NCBI GenBank assembly: GCA_021372615.1
Contig: JAJFUB010000059.1
Location: forward strand, 1 to 43,277
Origin: a bacterium
GTDB taxonomy: Bacteria; Armatimonadota; Zipacnadia; Zipacnadales; UBA11051
DNA length: 43,277 nucleotides
Direction: 5' to 3'
Shown: piece after piece, positions 26,720-34,843 of the stretch
How positions within the stretch are numbered: position 1 is the stretch's first letter
Layout: each line of letters starts with the position of its first letter
The notes under the pieces: model-generated
Database searches by the model: none
What the model saw: the letters and a program-made list of their open reading frames with translations, nothing else
What the model was told of the DNA's origin: nothing
Program-made: the position numbers and the translations under genes

Positions 26720-27355
26720 CTACGGCAGATTCCAGTGGACCGCCGTGTTCTTGGCCTCGCCGGCCTTCAGCCACTTGGCGTGACCGTCAGCGAAGGAGTA
26801 GTTCGACCCCTCGTTGTGGCGCCCCAGTGACACGCGAGCCCACGGGTTGAAGCCGGTGCTGGCCGACGGACCTGAGGTGCCCCAGGCGTACTGGCAGTCC
26901 GGCATCAGGTTCGTGGCCGCCCCGTCGGCGTTCTCGGCCATGGTGATGATCTCGGCAGGCCGCTGCACTTTGGCCAGCGGCACGCCGGCCGCCCCCACAT
27001 AGTCCAGCGGCGGGTGCATGTTGTAGTTGGGGATGTAGCTGATCGGCCAGTTGGTGAGGCCGTACCAGGGGTCCTTGTCACTGGGGCACGACGTGATCTG
27101 AGTGCTCTTGGCGTAGGGCTGGAGCAACTGCGGCCACACGACTGTCGGGAGGACGCAGTACGCAGGCGGATAGACCTCGTCGAAGTCCTGAGCGTACTGC
27201 ATGATGGCCAGGGCCAACTGCTTGGTGTTGCTCAAACAACTGGCCTGTCTGGCTTTCTCGCGGGCTTTGGCGAACACGGGAAACAGGATCGCGGCGAGAA
27301 TGGCAATGATGGCGATGACGACCAGCAACTCAATGAGGGTGAAGCCCCGACGCAT
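26720..27355 (-). CDS. pseudopilin with prepilin cleavage motif and H-X9-DG domain (DUF1559-like)
   Basis: 211 residues. The N-terminus [20 protein letters not shown] is a type IV prepilin/pseudopilin signal, cut after Gly4 with Glu5 of the mature protein conserved. It is followed by the segment [19 protein letters not shown] that is widespread in Armatimonadota and Planctomycetota. The C-terminus carries the H-X9-DG motif (H followed nine residues later by DG in SFADGHAKW). Such proteins are numerous, usually scattered, and of unknown individual function, perhaps minor pseudopilins of type II secretion-like machines. No secretin, ATPase or prepilin peptidase gene is in the window, so this is a stand-alone copy. 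It is transcribed divergently from the GGDEF gene. Confidence 0.9.
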   Translation of the reverse strand: MRRGFTLIELLVVIAIIAILAAILFPVFAKAREKARQASCLSNTKQLALAIMQYAQDFDEVYPPAYCVLPTVVWPQLLQPYAKSTQITSCPSDKDPWYGLTNWPISYIPNYNMHPPLDYVGAAGVPLAKVQRPAEIITMAENADGAATNLMPDCQYAWGTSGPSASTGFNPWARVSLGRHNEGSNYSFADGHAKWLKAGEAKNTAVHWNLP

Positions 27356-27557
27356 GGTAGCTCATCCTTTCCGGGATTGGGACACATCCGGTACTATGAT
27401 ACCATGTTTGGGAGTATAGAGAAACGCTAGTCTTTGCGCCGAGGCCACTGATCACCCCGTCGCTCCCTGCTGTGCCTCCTCAAGTTCAGGTGCCCCGGCC
27501 CGATATAGGTGGTGTTCGGACCCGCATTCCCGCAGACAAGGTGTGGAGGCGTCCCTG

Positions 27558-28505
27558 TTGCAAGTGCTCGTAGCCGCTCCCAGTGACCTGACCCGCCGGG
27601 CTGTAGCCAAACTGCTGCGTGAGCTGGGCCACGAGGCTGTCGCCGCCGGCTCGGGGGCCGAGGCCTGGCGGCTGCTCAATGTCGCCCAGCCCCCCGCGTT
27701 GGCGCTCCTGGACTGGAGTCTGTCGGACCTCAGCGTCGTGACGCTGTGCGCGCGGCTGCGCGACCGCCAGGACGCCCCTTACGCCTACGTGATCGCCATG
27801 GGCGCCGGGCAGGGCGGGGATGAGCTGCTGGCGGCCCTGGATGCCGGCGCGGACGACGTCCTGCCCCGCCCCCTGGACCCCTGCACACTCCGGTTGCGCC
27901 TGCGCGCGGCTGAGCACATCGTGGCGTTGCACAACGACTTCCGCGAGTCCCGCCAGGCCCTGACGTACAAGTCCACCCACGACGCTCTCACCGGGACGTG
28001 GAACCGCGGCGAAGTGCTGGGCATGCTCGAACGCGAGGTGGCGCGCAGCCGCCGCGAGGGCTGGCAGGTCGCCGTCATCATGGTGGACGTGGATCGCTTC
28101 AAGAGCGTCAACGACACCTATGGCCACCTGATGGGCGATGCGGCACTGCGCGAGATCAGTACGCGCCTGATCGGCTCCCTGCGGCCTTACGACATCATCG
28201 GGCGGTATGGTGGGGAGGAGTTCCTGGTGGTGCTCGGCGGGTGCAGCCCGCGCAATGCCCGCGCCCTGGCCGAGCGTCTGCGCGAGACGGTGGCGTCTGA
28301 GCCGGTGAGAGTGGCCGAGGGGGAAGTGACTGTCACCATCAGCATGGGTGTGGCGGCGTGGGAACCCAACGAGTACGGGGATATTCAGGCCCTGCTGCGC
28401 GCTGCCGATGTAGCTCTGTATGAAGCGAAGCGGGCCGGGCGGAACGTGGTCCGCACGGCCTGGGAGCACAATCCGCCCCTGGCCAGGGCGGCCCGGGTCG
28501 CCTGA
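27558..28505 (+). CDS. response-regulator-like diguanylate cyclase (degenerate receiver + GGDEF)
   Basis: 315 residues from a TTG start chosen because GGAGG lies 8 bases upstream (a GTG at 27543 would put the site inside the gene). The receiver-like domain (1-115) keeps the phosphorylatable Asp (ALLDWSLSDL). It lacks the acidic pair at the N-terminal strand (VLVAAPSD where receivers have DD) and has Arg in place of the conserved Lys (LPRPLDP). The GGDEF domain (about 145-300) is intact: DALTGTWNR, VDRFKSVNDTYGHLMGD, and active site YGGEEF. An RxxD inhibitory I-site (RPYD) lies five residues before it. The domain should make cyclic di-GMP with product inhibition. It has its own terminator. No partner kinase is adjacent. 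Confidence 0.9.
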   Translation: MQVLVAAPSDLTRRAVAKLLRELGHEAVAAGSGAEAWRLLNVAQPPALALLDWSLSDLSVVTLCARLRDRQDAPYAYVIAMGAGQGGDELLAALDAGADDVLPRPLDPCTLRLRLRAAEHIVALHNDFRESRQALTYKSTHDALTGTWNRGEVLGMLEREVARSRREGWQVAVIMVDVDRFKSVNDTYGHLMGDAALREISTRLIGSLRPYDIIGRYGGEEFLVVLGGCSPRNARALAERLRETVASEPVRVAEGEVTVTISMGVAAWEPNEYGDIQALLRAADVALYEAKRAGRNVVRTAWEHNPPLARAARVA

Positions 28506-28561
28506 CGCAGACACTCACGGGCAGGCCCTCCCTCCTGTCCGCAGTGCGATGCCCCTCAACA

Positions 28562-28623
28562 CGCTCAGGGCCTAGCGCCGCAACGTACCCGTCGCACGCG
28601 GCCGGCCCTGAGCGCCCTTTTTT
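28562..28623 (+). terminator. intrinsic terminator of the GGDEF gene
   Basis: Perfect 11-bp arms CGCTCAGGGCC (28562-28572) and GGCCCTGAGCG (28604-28614) are followed by CCC and six T (28618-28623), 57 bases after the stop. The 31-base loop has GC-rich sequence that may fold further. Confidence 0.85.
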
Positions 28624-28638
28624 CCCCCCTCGACGCCA

Positions 28639-29322
28639 CTACTTCAGCCCGGCCACTATGCCGCTCGCGATGGCCTTCGCCATGGCCGCCCGGCCACTCT
28701 CGGTGGCCATGAAGCTGTCATCGCTGCGGTGGCTCAGCGTGACCATCTCAATGCACACCACCGGCACACGCGAGAAGATGGAGCCGGTGAGCGCGCCCCC
28801 TTGTCTGCTGCCGACGTAGGTCGCAGCATCGGTGCGCAGCCCCTTGGCCTTCACTCGCCCCGCGAGCGCTCTGACAATCACCGGGTACATCGCCTTCGCC
28901 ACGCGGGCGCTGGCGGTGATCACCTGCCGGCTGGGTCCGGATACGCCCTGCACCTTGCCCTGCCGGTCCGGGTAGTAGATCGCCAGCCCGGCACCTCCGC
29001 CCGAATCGCAATGCAAGCGCACCATCAGCGCGGCCTTCGCGTTGTTGGCGATTGTCGCCCGCCGGCGGTTGGTGACGTTCTCCTGCTCGCGCGTCTTGGT
29101 CAGGACGACCTTCGCGCCCCGGTCCTGGAGCAGCTTCTTAAGCTGCACCGCGACGAGCCAGTTGGCCCGCACTTCGCCGATGGACTTCCCGCGTGCGCCC
29201 GACCCGTTCTCGGATGGGTGCCCTGGATCCAGGCAGATCACCTTGCCCGCCAGGGGCTTCTGGGGCGCCGCGGGGGCGAGCGCGACGGCCAGCACTGCTG
29301 CGACTGTGAGCCACCAACGCAT
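28639..29322 (-). CDS. N-acetylmuramoyl-L-alanine amidase (Amidase_3, AmiC type)
   Basis: About 227 residues. It is a zinc enzyme that cuts the amide bond between muramic acid and the stem peptide in the periplasm. The signal peptide (MRWWLTVAAVLAVALAPAAPQ) is followed directly by the catalytic domain. Zinc ligands and catalytic residues are visible: His in CLDPGHPSENG, Glu in SIGEVRANW, His in MVRLHCDSG, and the catalytic Glu in VVCIEMVTLSH. There is no separate cell-wall-binding domain. AAAGGA lies 7 bases upstream of the second of two adjacent ATGs (29325, 29322). It is probably a housekeeping peptidoglycan hydrolase for daughter-cell separation, close to the sepF cluster. Confidence 0.9.
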   Translation of the reverse strand: MRWWLTVAAVLAVALAPAAPQKPLAGKVICLDPGHPSENGSGARGKSIGEVRANWLVAVQLKKLLQDRGAKVVLTKTREQENVTNRRRATIANNAKAALMVRLHCDSGGGAGLAIYYPDRQGKVQGVSGPSRQVITASARVAKAMYPVIVRALAGRVKAKGLRTDAATYVGSRQGGALTGSIFSRVPVVCIEMVTLSHRSDDSFMATESGRAAMAKAIASGIVAGLK

Positions 29323-29361
29323 CATGGAGTCCTTTGTGCGGAACAGAGGCTGTGCGCCGTT

Positions 29362-29425
29362 GGAGCGCGGCTCTCCAGGGCCGCACGCGCCTCGCGACGG
29401 ATGCGGCTCGGGAGAACCGCGCTCC
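29362..29425. repeat. 64-base nested palindrome, REP/MITE-like
   Basis: Outer arms 29362-29376 and 29411-29425 match at 14 of 15 positions (GGAGCGCGGCTCTCC against the complement of the right arm). An inner perfect 6-bp stem (GCCGCA/TGCGGC, 29380-29385 and 29402-29407) encloses a 4-bp stem (CGCG/CGCG, 29386-29389 and 29393-29396). It sits between the YARHG lipoprotein gene and the amidase. The long frame reading through it on the minus strand is probably not translated. Confidence 0.7.
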
Positions 29426-29447
29426 CATAGGGCGGCCTGATGGGGCG

Positions 29448-30359
29448 CTACCGCTGGTACCGCCGAATCAGCTCCGCGTTGCGCTTCTCCAGTGCCGACA
29501 GCCGCCCCTCGGTGAAGCCGGGATCCTCGTGGTACCACGACTTGCTGCGGAAGTAGTTGCGCAGATCGGCGCGCTTGAAGGGCCGACCGTGCCGCGCGTA
29601 GATCTCATTGCGCGCAACGTCCAGTTGCCAGTTGCTTAGCGGGTACAGGTCGTTGTAGGTCACCGCGCGCGAGGACGAGAAGGGCAGGACGAACCCGCCC
29701 GAGCCGCCTGACGTCCGCCGGCCCGACCCCGACGAGCCGGAGGTGACGCCCCGGCCTTTCTGGTAGCGGGCAATGAAGTCGGCGTTGCGCTTCTCCAGCG
29801 CCGACAGACGCGCCTCGGTGAAGCCGGAGTCTTCGTGGTACCAGGACTTGCTGCGGAAGTACCGGCGCAGGTCCGCGCGCGCAAAGGGCCGCCCGTGGGC
29901 CGCGTAGATCTCGTTGCGCAGGATGTCCAGTTCCCAGGCGCTGCGCCCGGACAGGTCGGCCGTGGTCAGGGCCCGCTTCGCCCCCAGCGGCACGTAGCGC
30001 GCCCCGCCGCCTGAGGACCCCATGGCTCTGGGGGCACTCGGCGCGGGGGCAGGCTTCGAGGCCACGGGCGTCTCGTCCTGCGCCTGCGGCGTAGGCTGCG
30101 TGTCGGCAGTCGGCGTCGCAGTCTCGGTCGCAGAGCCGGGGTCGGCCGGTTCGCCCTTCTCCCCTGCCCTGGCCCCGGCGGCGACCGAGTCCGGCGCCGC
30201 GTTGGCCTCGGTGGTGCTCTGCTCGGACGGCTGCTTCTGCTGCTGGGCCGGCGGCGGCTCGATCCGCACGCGCGGCAGCCTGCTCGCGATGAACCCGCAG
30301 CCCGACAGGGCCGCAGTCAGGAAGACTACAACCACAAACAGCCCGATCGTCTGGCGCAT
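29448..30359 (-). CDS. lipoprotein with two YARHG domains
   Basis: 303 residues. The lipobox LSGC (LTAALSGCGF) gives a lipid-anchored Cys near residue 20. A Gln/Pro/Ala/Thr-rich, probably disordered linker (about 30-125) follows. Two copies of the YARHG domain come next, at about 130-200 (RNEIYAAHGRPFARADLRRY, FRSKSWYHEDSGFTE) and 230-303 (RNEIYARHGRPFKRADLRNY, FRSKSWYHEDPGFTE). The copies are nearly identical at the protein level. YARHG is an extracellular domain of unknown function, often next to peptidoglycan-related proteins. The start ATG at 30359 has GAGAGG 7 bases upstream. It lies upstream of the amidase on the same strand, which fits a cell-wall role. Confidence 0.9.
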   Translation of the reverse strand: MRQTIGLFVVVVFLTAALSGCGFIASRLPRVRIEPPPAQQQKQPSEQSTTEANAAPDSVAAGARAGEKGEPADPGSATETATPTADTQPTPQAQDETPVASKPAPAPSAPRAMGSSGGGARYVPLGAKRALTTADLSGRSAWELDILRNEIYAAHGRPFARADLRRYFRSKSWYHEDSGFTEARLSALEKRNADFIARYQKGRGVTSGSSGSGRRTSGGSGGFVLPFSSSRAVTYNDLYPLSNWQLDVARNEIYARHGRPFKRADLRNYFRSKSWYHEDPGFTEGRLSALEKRNAELIRRYQR

Positions 30360-30395
30360 GGTCACACCTCTCGCTGAAGTGGCGGGCGCCGGGCG

Positions 30396-31196
30396 CTACT
30401 CCGGCTCTCCACCCCGGATGCTGAACTCGTGCCGGTGATGCTCGCAAAGGCCGGGCCGGCCCAGCACCTGGGTCTGCATCGTCGCCCGGTGGGTGGGCGC
30501 CAGGTGCAGCCGGCACGCCGGGTCCACACAGCCCGTCTCGCCGGTGAGACGGTAGAACACTGCCTGCATCAGGTAGCCCTTGCAGACCTCGTTCAGGCGC
30601 GGGTCGCCATAGCCGAGCGTCTGGTCGGCGAAGGCGTCGTCCACGGTCTCCTCAATGCCCATGACAGCCAGTTGCTGGCGCATGAAGTGGTACTGCCGGG
30701 GCAACTCCAGGGCCTCGACCAGCCCACTGCTCGAGATGATGTTCGGGGCCCCGAGCACCGCCGCTCGCAGACGCAGGTGCGACTCGTTCTCCCGCCAGGC
30801 CCCCACGTAGTTCGCGGTGAACATGATGTGCAGGTGCGAGAGCTTCGCCTCGGCCGGGTCCAGGAGCAACCCCAGGAGTGTCTGCAGCGCCACGGCTTCG
30901 TACACGACATCGAGCCCGCGCTCCTGGGGCGCCAGTGGTGGCAGCATCTGCCGCTCCTCCGGCCGCACCAGGTTGTCCACTTCCGCCCGCGGCAGCTGCT
31001 CACCCAGCTCCGCGACCAGCGTGTCACGCTGCTCGTCGGTGAACCGCCCCAGTTGGTGGGTCAGGTAGTCGCTGCGAACGACGACATGGGCGTGTGGCAG
31101 ACGCGCCGCCAACCAGTGGGCCAGCGCATCCACGTCCAGCGCCGCGCTGTCGGGGTCGTCGTACAGATAGACGCGCTCGATACGGACTTCCTTCAC
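30396..31196 (-). CDS. archaemetzincin-like protein lacking the catalytic HExxH motif
   Basis: 266 residues, GTG start overlapping the upstream TGA (GTGA), with GGGAG 7 bases before it. I first saw no known family. The C-terminal stretch TGETGCVDPACRLH...LCEHHRHEF lines up with the zinc-binding tail of archaemetzincins (HCxNPxCVM...CxxC). The segment HIMFTANYVGAW...APNIISSSGLVEAL resembles the strand region before it. The metzincin HExxHxxGxxH is not there: the aligned positions read AVFYRLTGETG, keeping only the Gly and the following Cys. So it is either a non-catalytic metal-binding relative or an uncharacterised (DUF6775-type) family; that name is from memory. No signal peptide is seen. 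It is coupled to the DUF167 gene. Confidence 0.55.
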   Translation of the reverse strand: MKEVRIERVYLYDDPDSAALDVDALAHWLAARLPHAHVVVRSDYLTHQLGRFTDEQRDTLVAELGEQLPRAEVDNLVRPEERQMLPPLAPQERGLDVVYEAVALQTLLGLLLDPAEAKLSHLHIMFTANYVGAWRENESHLRLRAAVLGAPNIISSSGLVEALELPRQYHFMRQQLAVMGIEETVDDAFADQTLGYGDPRLNEVCKGYLMQAVFYRLTGETGCVDPACRLHLAPTHRATMQTQVLGRPGLCEHHRHEFSIRGGEPE

Positions 31197-31468
31197 GACA
31201 TTTCTCCCAACAGTCGTCGGCGTGCTTCTGCCTCAGTGAGCCCCTCGATGCGCAGGCGCTTGAGCCGCGCCGTCTCCCCGCCGACAATCTCCAGGTCGCA
31301 CTTGGGCACCCCCAGGCGCTTGCTCAGCAGCGCCAGCAGAGCCTTGTTGGCCGCGCCCTTCACGGGTGCCGCGGCCAACTTCACCTTGATCGCCCCGTCG
31401 TGCTCGCCCACGCACTCGTCGCGTCCGGCCCGCGGCGTGACACGAATGCTCAGTTCACATGATGGCAT
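31193..31468 (-). CDS. DUF167/YggU family protein
   Basis: 91 residues from the ATG at 31468 (MPSCELSIRVTPRAGRDE), with AGGTG 5 bases upstream. It has the family core VTPRAGRDE...AIKVKLAAAPVKGAANKALLALLSKRLGVPK...IVGGETARLKRLRI. The function is unknown. In many bacteria the gene sits beside yggT, and here it is separated from yggT by one membrane-protease gene. Its stop overlaps the next start by 4 bases. Confidence 0.85.
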   Translation of the reverse strand: MPSCELSIRVTPRAGRDECVGEHDGAIKVKLAAAPVKGAANKALLALLSKRLGVPKCDLEIVGGETARLKRLRIEGLTEAEARRRLLGEMS

Positions 31469-31507
31469 AGCCACACCTGCCCGGGGACACAAACACATGC
31501 GCGGAAG

Positions 31508-31533
31508 GAAAATGCTCCCGACAGCGCCGGGAG
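31508..31533 (-). terminator. weak terminator-like hairpin after the CPBP gene
   Basis: On the minus strand, a 6-bp stem (CTCCCG/CGGGAG, 31533-31515) is followed by CATTTTCC. It would separate the CPBP/yggT part of the run from the DUF167 part. Confidence 0.35.
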
Positions 31534-31721
31534 TGCGTGGGGACGAGGGGGCCAGGGAAGCGTGCGGTCCACTTGTCCCCGATCAGGCACGCGTCGTTCG
31601 CGCCACCCTCACAGCCGCGGAAGTCGCGGCAGTAGCCCCAGTCTTGCTTCGCCCACACGGAACCGTGGCGGAGACAGCAAGATGCGTCGCCCGGCCAGAG
31701 GAAGCCAGGGGGGCGCCGCCG

Positions 31722-33152
31722 TCACACCGTCAGCAACATGAGGAAGAACACGAGGGTGTTGTTCAGCGCGTGGCAGATGATCGAGGGCACGATGGAGAGG
31801 TTGCGCTCGTACAGCACGGCCAGCACGATCCCGATCAGCGTGATCGGCACCAGCGCCGCGAGGCTGTTGTGCATCAGGGCGAAGAGCAGGGCACTCATCG
31901 TCACCGCCCCGCTCATGGTCATGCGCCTCCGCAGCCCCGGGAAGACGAACCCGCGGAAGATCGTCTCCTCCATGACCGGGGCCAGCACGCAGATGAGGAC
32001 GAACAGACCCACGCGCGCCGGCACGCTGTGCGCGCCCGACAGTAGGCGCTCGCCCGTCTGACCGGGCACCAGGCCCAGGGGGTTGCCGCCCGGCAGCATC
32101 ACCGTCGTCAGCACCAGCAGCACCACCAGCACGGCATACCCGCCGATGCCGTGGGCCGCGAGCCACGCCGGCCGCCGCAGACGCAGCCCCAGGATGCTCA
32201 GCTTGCGGTGGTTCGCGCCCGCGATGCGGGCCCACATGACATACATCGCGCCGCCGGTGGCCAGCAGGTACTGCACGGCGATGACCGCGACGCGCACATA
32301 GTCCGGCGCATGAGGCAGCACACGTGCCAGCAGCAGCCCGGCCAGCACGCCGGTCACGGCCATGGCGAAATACAGGAGCGCGACGATCTCCAGAGCGTCC
32401 AGGGGCTCCCAGGGGACCAGCAGCGGGGGACGGGCGGGGCGCGGCTCCTGACGGACCCAGAAGGCCCAGCGGATCGTGGCGACGAGCAGGATGATCAGCC
32501 CGATGAGGCCCAGCCCGCCATAGACGCTCAGCAGCAGCACCAGGCGGTTGCCGAACTGGCGGGTGAGTCCGGCCGCCCACACGCGCGTCTCGGCCGCCGC
32601 CGGCGCTTCGCCGAGCCGGTCGTAGTAGGTCGCCAGCGCCAGGCCGGCCAGCCATTGCTCCTGGTGGCGCAACCGCGTGATGGCCTGCGGACCGAGGGGG
32701 CGGGGCCTGGGACCGGGGGTGTAGACCGCCGCGAGACTGAAGAACAGCCCGGCGTGCTCCTCGTCCAGCGTCGCGGCCCGAACCAGCGCCTGCCGCGCCT
32801 GCTCCAGGTAGCCACGGTCACCGTAGATGACGCCGAGGCGATAGAGGGCCACCGGGTTGGGCCGGCCCACCAGCACCTCGCGCTCATAGTCGGCGATGGC
32901 CTTCTCCTTGAGCTGGCGGGGCCCCCCCACACCGGGCAGCTCCTCGTGGGGCATGACCAGGTCCAGGTACATGCCCATCCGGTACATCAGGTCGGCCTGG
33001 AGGATCCGCTGTCGGGAGATCTCGTACCAGTCGCTCTGCGGCAGGCGACCGCCCCGGCTGCCGGTGAGCACCAGCGCCGCGGCGATCGCCAGCATCAGCA
33101 GGATCGCCGTCAGCCGGGTGGCTGCCCCAGACTCGCGCACACTTCTCAACAT
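31722..33152 (-). CDS. CPBP-family intramembrane glutamic protease with N-terminal TPR-like region
   Basis: 476 residues. An N-terminal hydrophobic segment (about 13-31) precedes helical TPR-like repeats (about 50-165; PVALYRLGVIYGDRGYLEQARQ, AGLFFSLAAVY). Several transmembrane helices follow from about 200. The CPBP (ABI/Rce1-like) domain shows all three motifs: EE..R in APVMEETIFRGFVFPGLRRR, FxxxH in LLFALMHNS, and HxxxN in ICHALNNTLVFF. These enzymes are Glu-dependent proteases in the membrane, and the substrate here is unknown. TPRs facing outside the membrane could bind the substrate (inference). The ATG has GGGGGGAG about 13 bases upstream. The gene follows yggT within 25 bases. Confidence 0.88.
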   Translation of the reverse strand: MLRSVRESGAATRLTAILLMLAIAAALVLTGSRGGRLPQSDWYEISRQRILQADLMYRMGMYLDLVMPHEELPGVGGPRQLKEKAIADYEREVLVGRPNPVALYRLGVIYGDRGYLEQARQALVRAATLDEEHAGLFFSLAAVYTPGPRPRPLGPQAITRLRHQEQWLAGLALATYYDRLGEAPAAAETRVWAAGLTRQFGNRLVLLLSVYGGLGLIGLIILLVATIRWAFWVRQEPRPARPPLLVPWEPLDALEIVALLYFAMAVTGVLAGLLLARVLPHAPDYVRVAVIAVQYLLATGGAMYVMWARIAGANHRKLSILGLRLRRPAWLAAHGIGGYAVLVVLLVLTTVMLPGGNPLGLVPGQTGERLLSGAHSVPARVGLFVLICVLAPVMEETIFRGFVFPGLRRRMTMSGAVTMSALLFALMHNSLAALVPITLIGIVLAVLYERNLSIVPSIICHALNNTLVFFLMLLTV

Positions 33153-33175
33153 GATGGGAGTATCTTCTCCCCCCG

Positions 33176-33463
33176 CTACAGGCCTGCCGCCCGCAGGACC
33201 GCCACCACGACTGTCTCAACCACGCTCAGCATCAAGATGAGCAGCACGGGCGAGAAGTCAACGGGCGCGTTCCCCAGGTGGGGGCGAAGCCACCGCCGCA
33301 CCGGCGCCAGCACGGGCTCGGTGAGCGCGTACAGCATGGGCGCCACGCGGTCGGCCAGCACGGTGCCCCGCCGCAGACGCAGCCAGCTCAGCAGCACGCG
33401 CGCGATCAGCACCGCCTCAAACGCCCAGAACAGCCCCTCCACCATGGTGCTGATGCGGATCAC
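33176..33463 (-). CDS. YggT/YlmG family membrane protein
   Basis: 95 residues with two hydrophobic segments (about 10-30 and 68-92) and the family motif LTEPVLAPVRRWLRP...VDFSPVLLILML. YlmG/YggT proteins affect cell division or nucleoid/osmotic functions in bacteria and plastids, and the gene is usually next to sepF. I take the GTG at 33463, 9 bases after the proC stop; the later ATG has no ribosome site. Confidence 0.9.
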   Translation of the reverse strand: MIRISTMVEGLFWAFEAVLIARVLLSWLRLRRGTVLADRVAPMLYALTEPVLAPVRRWLRPHLGNAPVDFSPVLLILMLSVVETVVVAVLRAAGL

Positions 33464-33472
33464 GCTCAGTGC

Positions 33473-34276
33473 CTACTTCCCCAGCTCTCGCGAGCGGTCC
33501 GCGGCGGCCACAACAGCCTCGATGACGGCGCTGCGCATCCCGCCGCGCTCCAACGCGCGCAGCCCCGCAATGGTTGTGCCGCCCGGCGAGGTCACCTTGT
33601 CCTTCAGGCGGGCCGGGCCAGGATCTACCTCCAGCAGCCACTGCCCGACGCCCTTGATCGTCTGCGCGGCCAAGGCCGCTGCCTGGTGGCGCGGCAGCCC
33701 GGCCGCCACGCCCCCGTCAATCAGCGCCTCCGCGAAGGCCGCGACGAAGGCCGGTGCGGAGCCGGACAGCCCCGTCACGGCGTCCATCAGCTTCTCCTCG
33801 ACCCGCACCGCTGTGCCCACGGAGGAGAGTAGGCGGTCGGCCAGGTCGAGGTGCTCGGCGGTCGCGAACTCGTTGCCGGCATAGGCGCTGGCGGCTGCCG
33901 AGACGGCAGCCAGGATGTTGGGCATGACGCGAATGATCGGCCGCTCTCCGCCCAACAGCTCGCCCAACCGCGCCAGCGGTACCCCGGCGGCGATGGAGAT
34001 GACGAACTGCCCCGGCTGCAGGCGCAGCCCGGCCGCGACCTGGGGGAGCACCTGCGGCTTGACCGCCAGCAGCACCGTGCGGGACTGCTCGACCAACTGC
34101 TGGTTGTCGTGTGTCGTGGCCAGGCCGCGTTGGGCGTGGGCCTCCAGCAGGTCATCCCGCAGGTCGCTAACGATGATCCTGTCGGCGGCCAGGCAGCCAC
34201 TGCTCACGAAACCCGCGGCCAGGTTGCCGCCCATCTCACCGGCGCCAATGATGCCCAGTTCGTATGCTTCAGTCAC
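33473..34276 (-). CDS. proC: pyrroline-5-carboxylate reductase
   Basis: 267 residues. It reduces pyrroline-5-carboxylate to proline with NAD(P)H, the last step of proline synthesis, in the cytoplasm. The Rossmann motif LGIIGAGEMGGNLAAGF is at the N-terminus; SDLRDDLLEAHAQRG continues the cofactor-binding fold. The signature region VTGLSGSAPAFVAAFAEALIDGGVAAGLPRHQA and VTSPGGTTIAGLRALE are typical of ProC. Of two GTG starts I prefer the one at 34276, which has ACGAGG 6 bases upstream; the GTG at 34291 overlaps the sepF stop. proC often lies in the ylm/sepF cluster of Terrabacteria. Confidence 0.94.
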   Translation of the reverse strand: MTEAYELGIIGAGEMGGNLAAGFVSSGCLAADRIIVSDLRDDLLEAHAQRGLATTHDNQQLVEQSRTVLLAVKPQVLPQVAAGLRLQPGQFVISIAAGVPLARLGELLGGERPIIRVMPNILAAVSAAASAYAGNEFATAEHLDLADRLLSSVGTAVRVEEKLMDAVTGLSGSAPAFVAAFAEALIDGGVAAGLPRHQAAALAAQTIKGVGQWLLEVDPGPARLKDKVTSPGGTTIAGLRALERGGMRSAVIEAVVAAADRSRELGK

Positions 34277-34287
34277 GTGTCGCCTCG

Positions 34288-34761
34288 TCACAACTCCTGG
34301 ATGGAGCGTCGGTCCGCGTTCTCGTAGCGAGCTTCGTTCGAGCGCGGGCCGTCCAGCATCAGCTTCTCAACCGGCATGTCGAAGGGGGCGCAGATGAAGA
34401 CCCAGTCGGCGATGCGCCGCATGTAGCCATTGAGGCCATAGGTGACACCGGCGAGGAAATCGCGGATGCGCTTGGCTTCGGGCTCCGCGGCGCCCTGCAG
34501 GTTCAGCAGCACGGGCCGCCGACGCTTGATCTCGTCGGCCACGGTCGTCGCCTGGTCCATGTTCGCGGGATCGGCGCGCACGATGCTGACCCCGGCGAAC
34601 TCGGCGCGCTCATGGCGGAGGGGGATGACGCCGCTGTCATGCCCCGGCGTGTGGTCCTCTACGCCCCCCAGGTCGTCGTATCCGTCCGGATCAACCTCTT
34701 CGCCGTCCAGGTCGTCGGTCTTCCACCCCAGGTAATCCAAGGCCTGCTGCAGTAGTGACAT
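34288..34761 (-). CDS. sepF: cell division protein SepF
   Basis: 157 residues. SepF links FtsZ filaments to the membrane and helps align them. An N-terminal amphipathic start (MSLLQQALDYLGW) could be the membrane anchor. An acidic linker leads to the conserved core (about 45-140): ATTVADEIKRRRPVLLNLQG, AEPEAKRIRDFLAGVTYGLNG and WVFICAPFDM. The neighbour yggS upstream and yggT downstream reproduce the ylmE-F-G order. ftsZ and ftsA are not in the window. GGAGGAG lies just before the ATG. Confidence 0.95.
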   Translation of the reverse strand: MSLLQQALDYLGWKTDDLDGEEVDPDGYDDLGGVEDHTPGHDSGVIPLRHERAEFAGVSIVRADPANMDQATTVADEIKRRRPVLLNLQGAAEPEAKRIRDFLAGVTYGLNGYMRRIADWVFICAPFDMPVEKLMLDGPRSNEARYENADRRSIQEL

Positions 34762-34843
34762 CGTACTCCTCCCGAGTGCTGTGGTGTGTGCTGTAACTGC
34801 TGGTGCGTGATGTCAACATGTTGTCGCGGGCGCCGCGCGCAGG

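Noticed and set aside
32151-33884. 577-codon plus-strand open frame
   Set aside because: It covers the CPBP, yggT and proC genes, which have strong family motifs on the minus strand.
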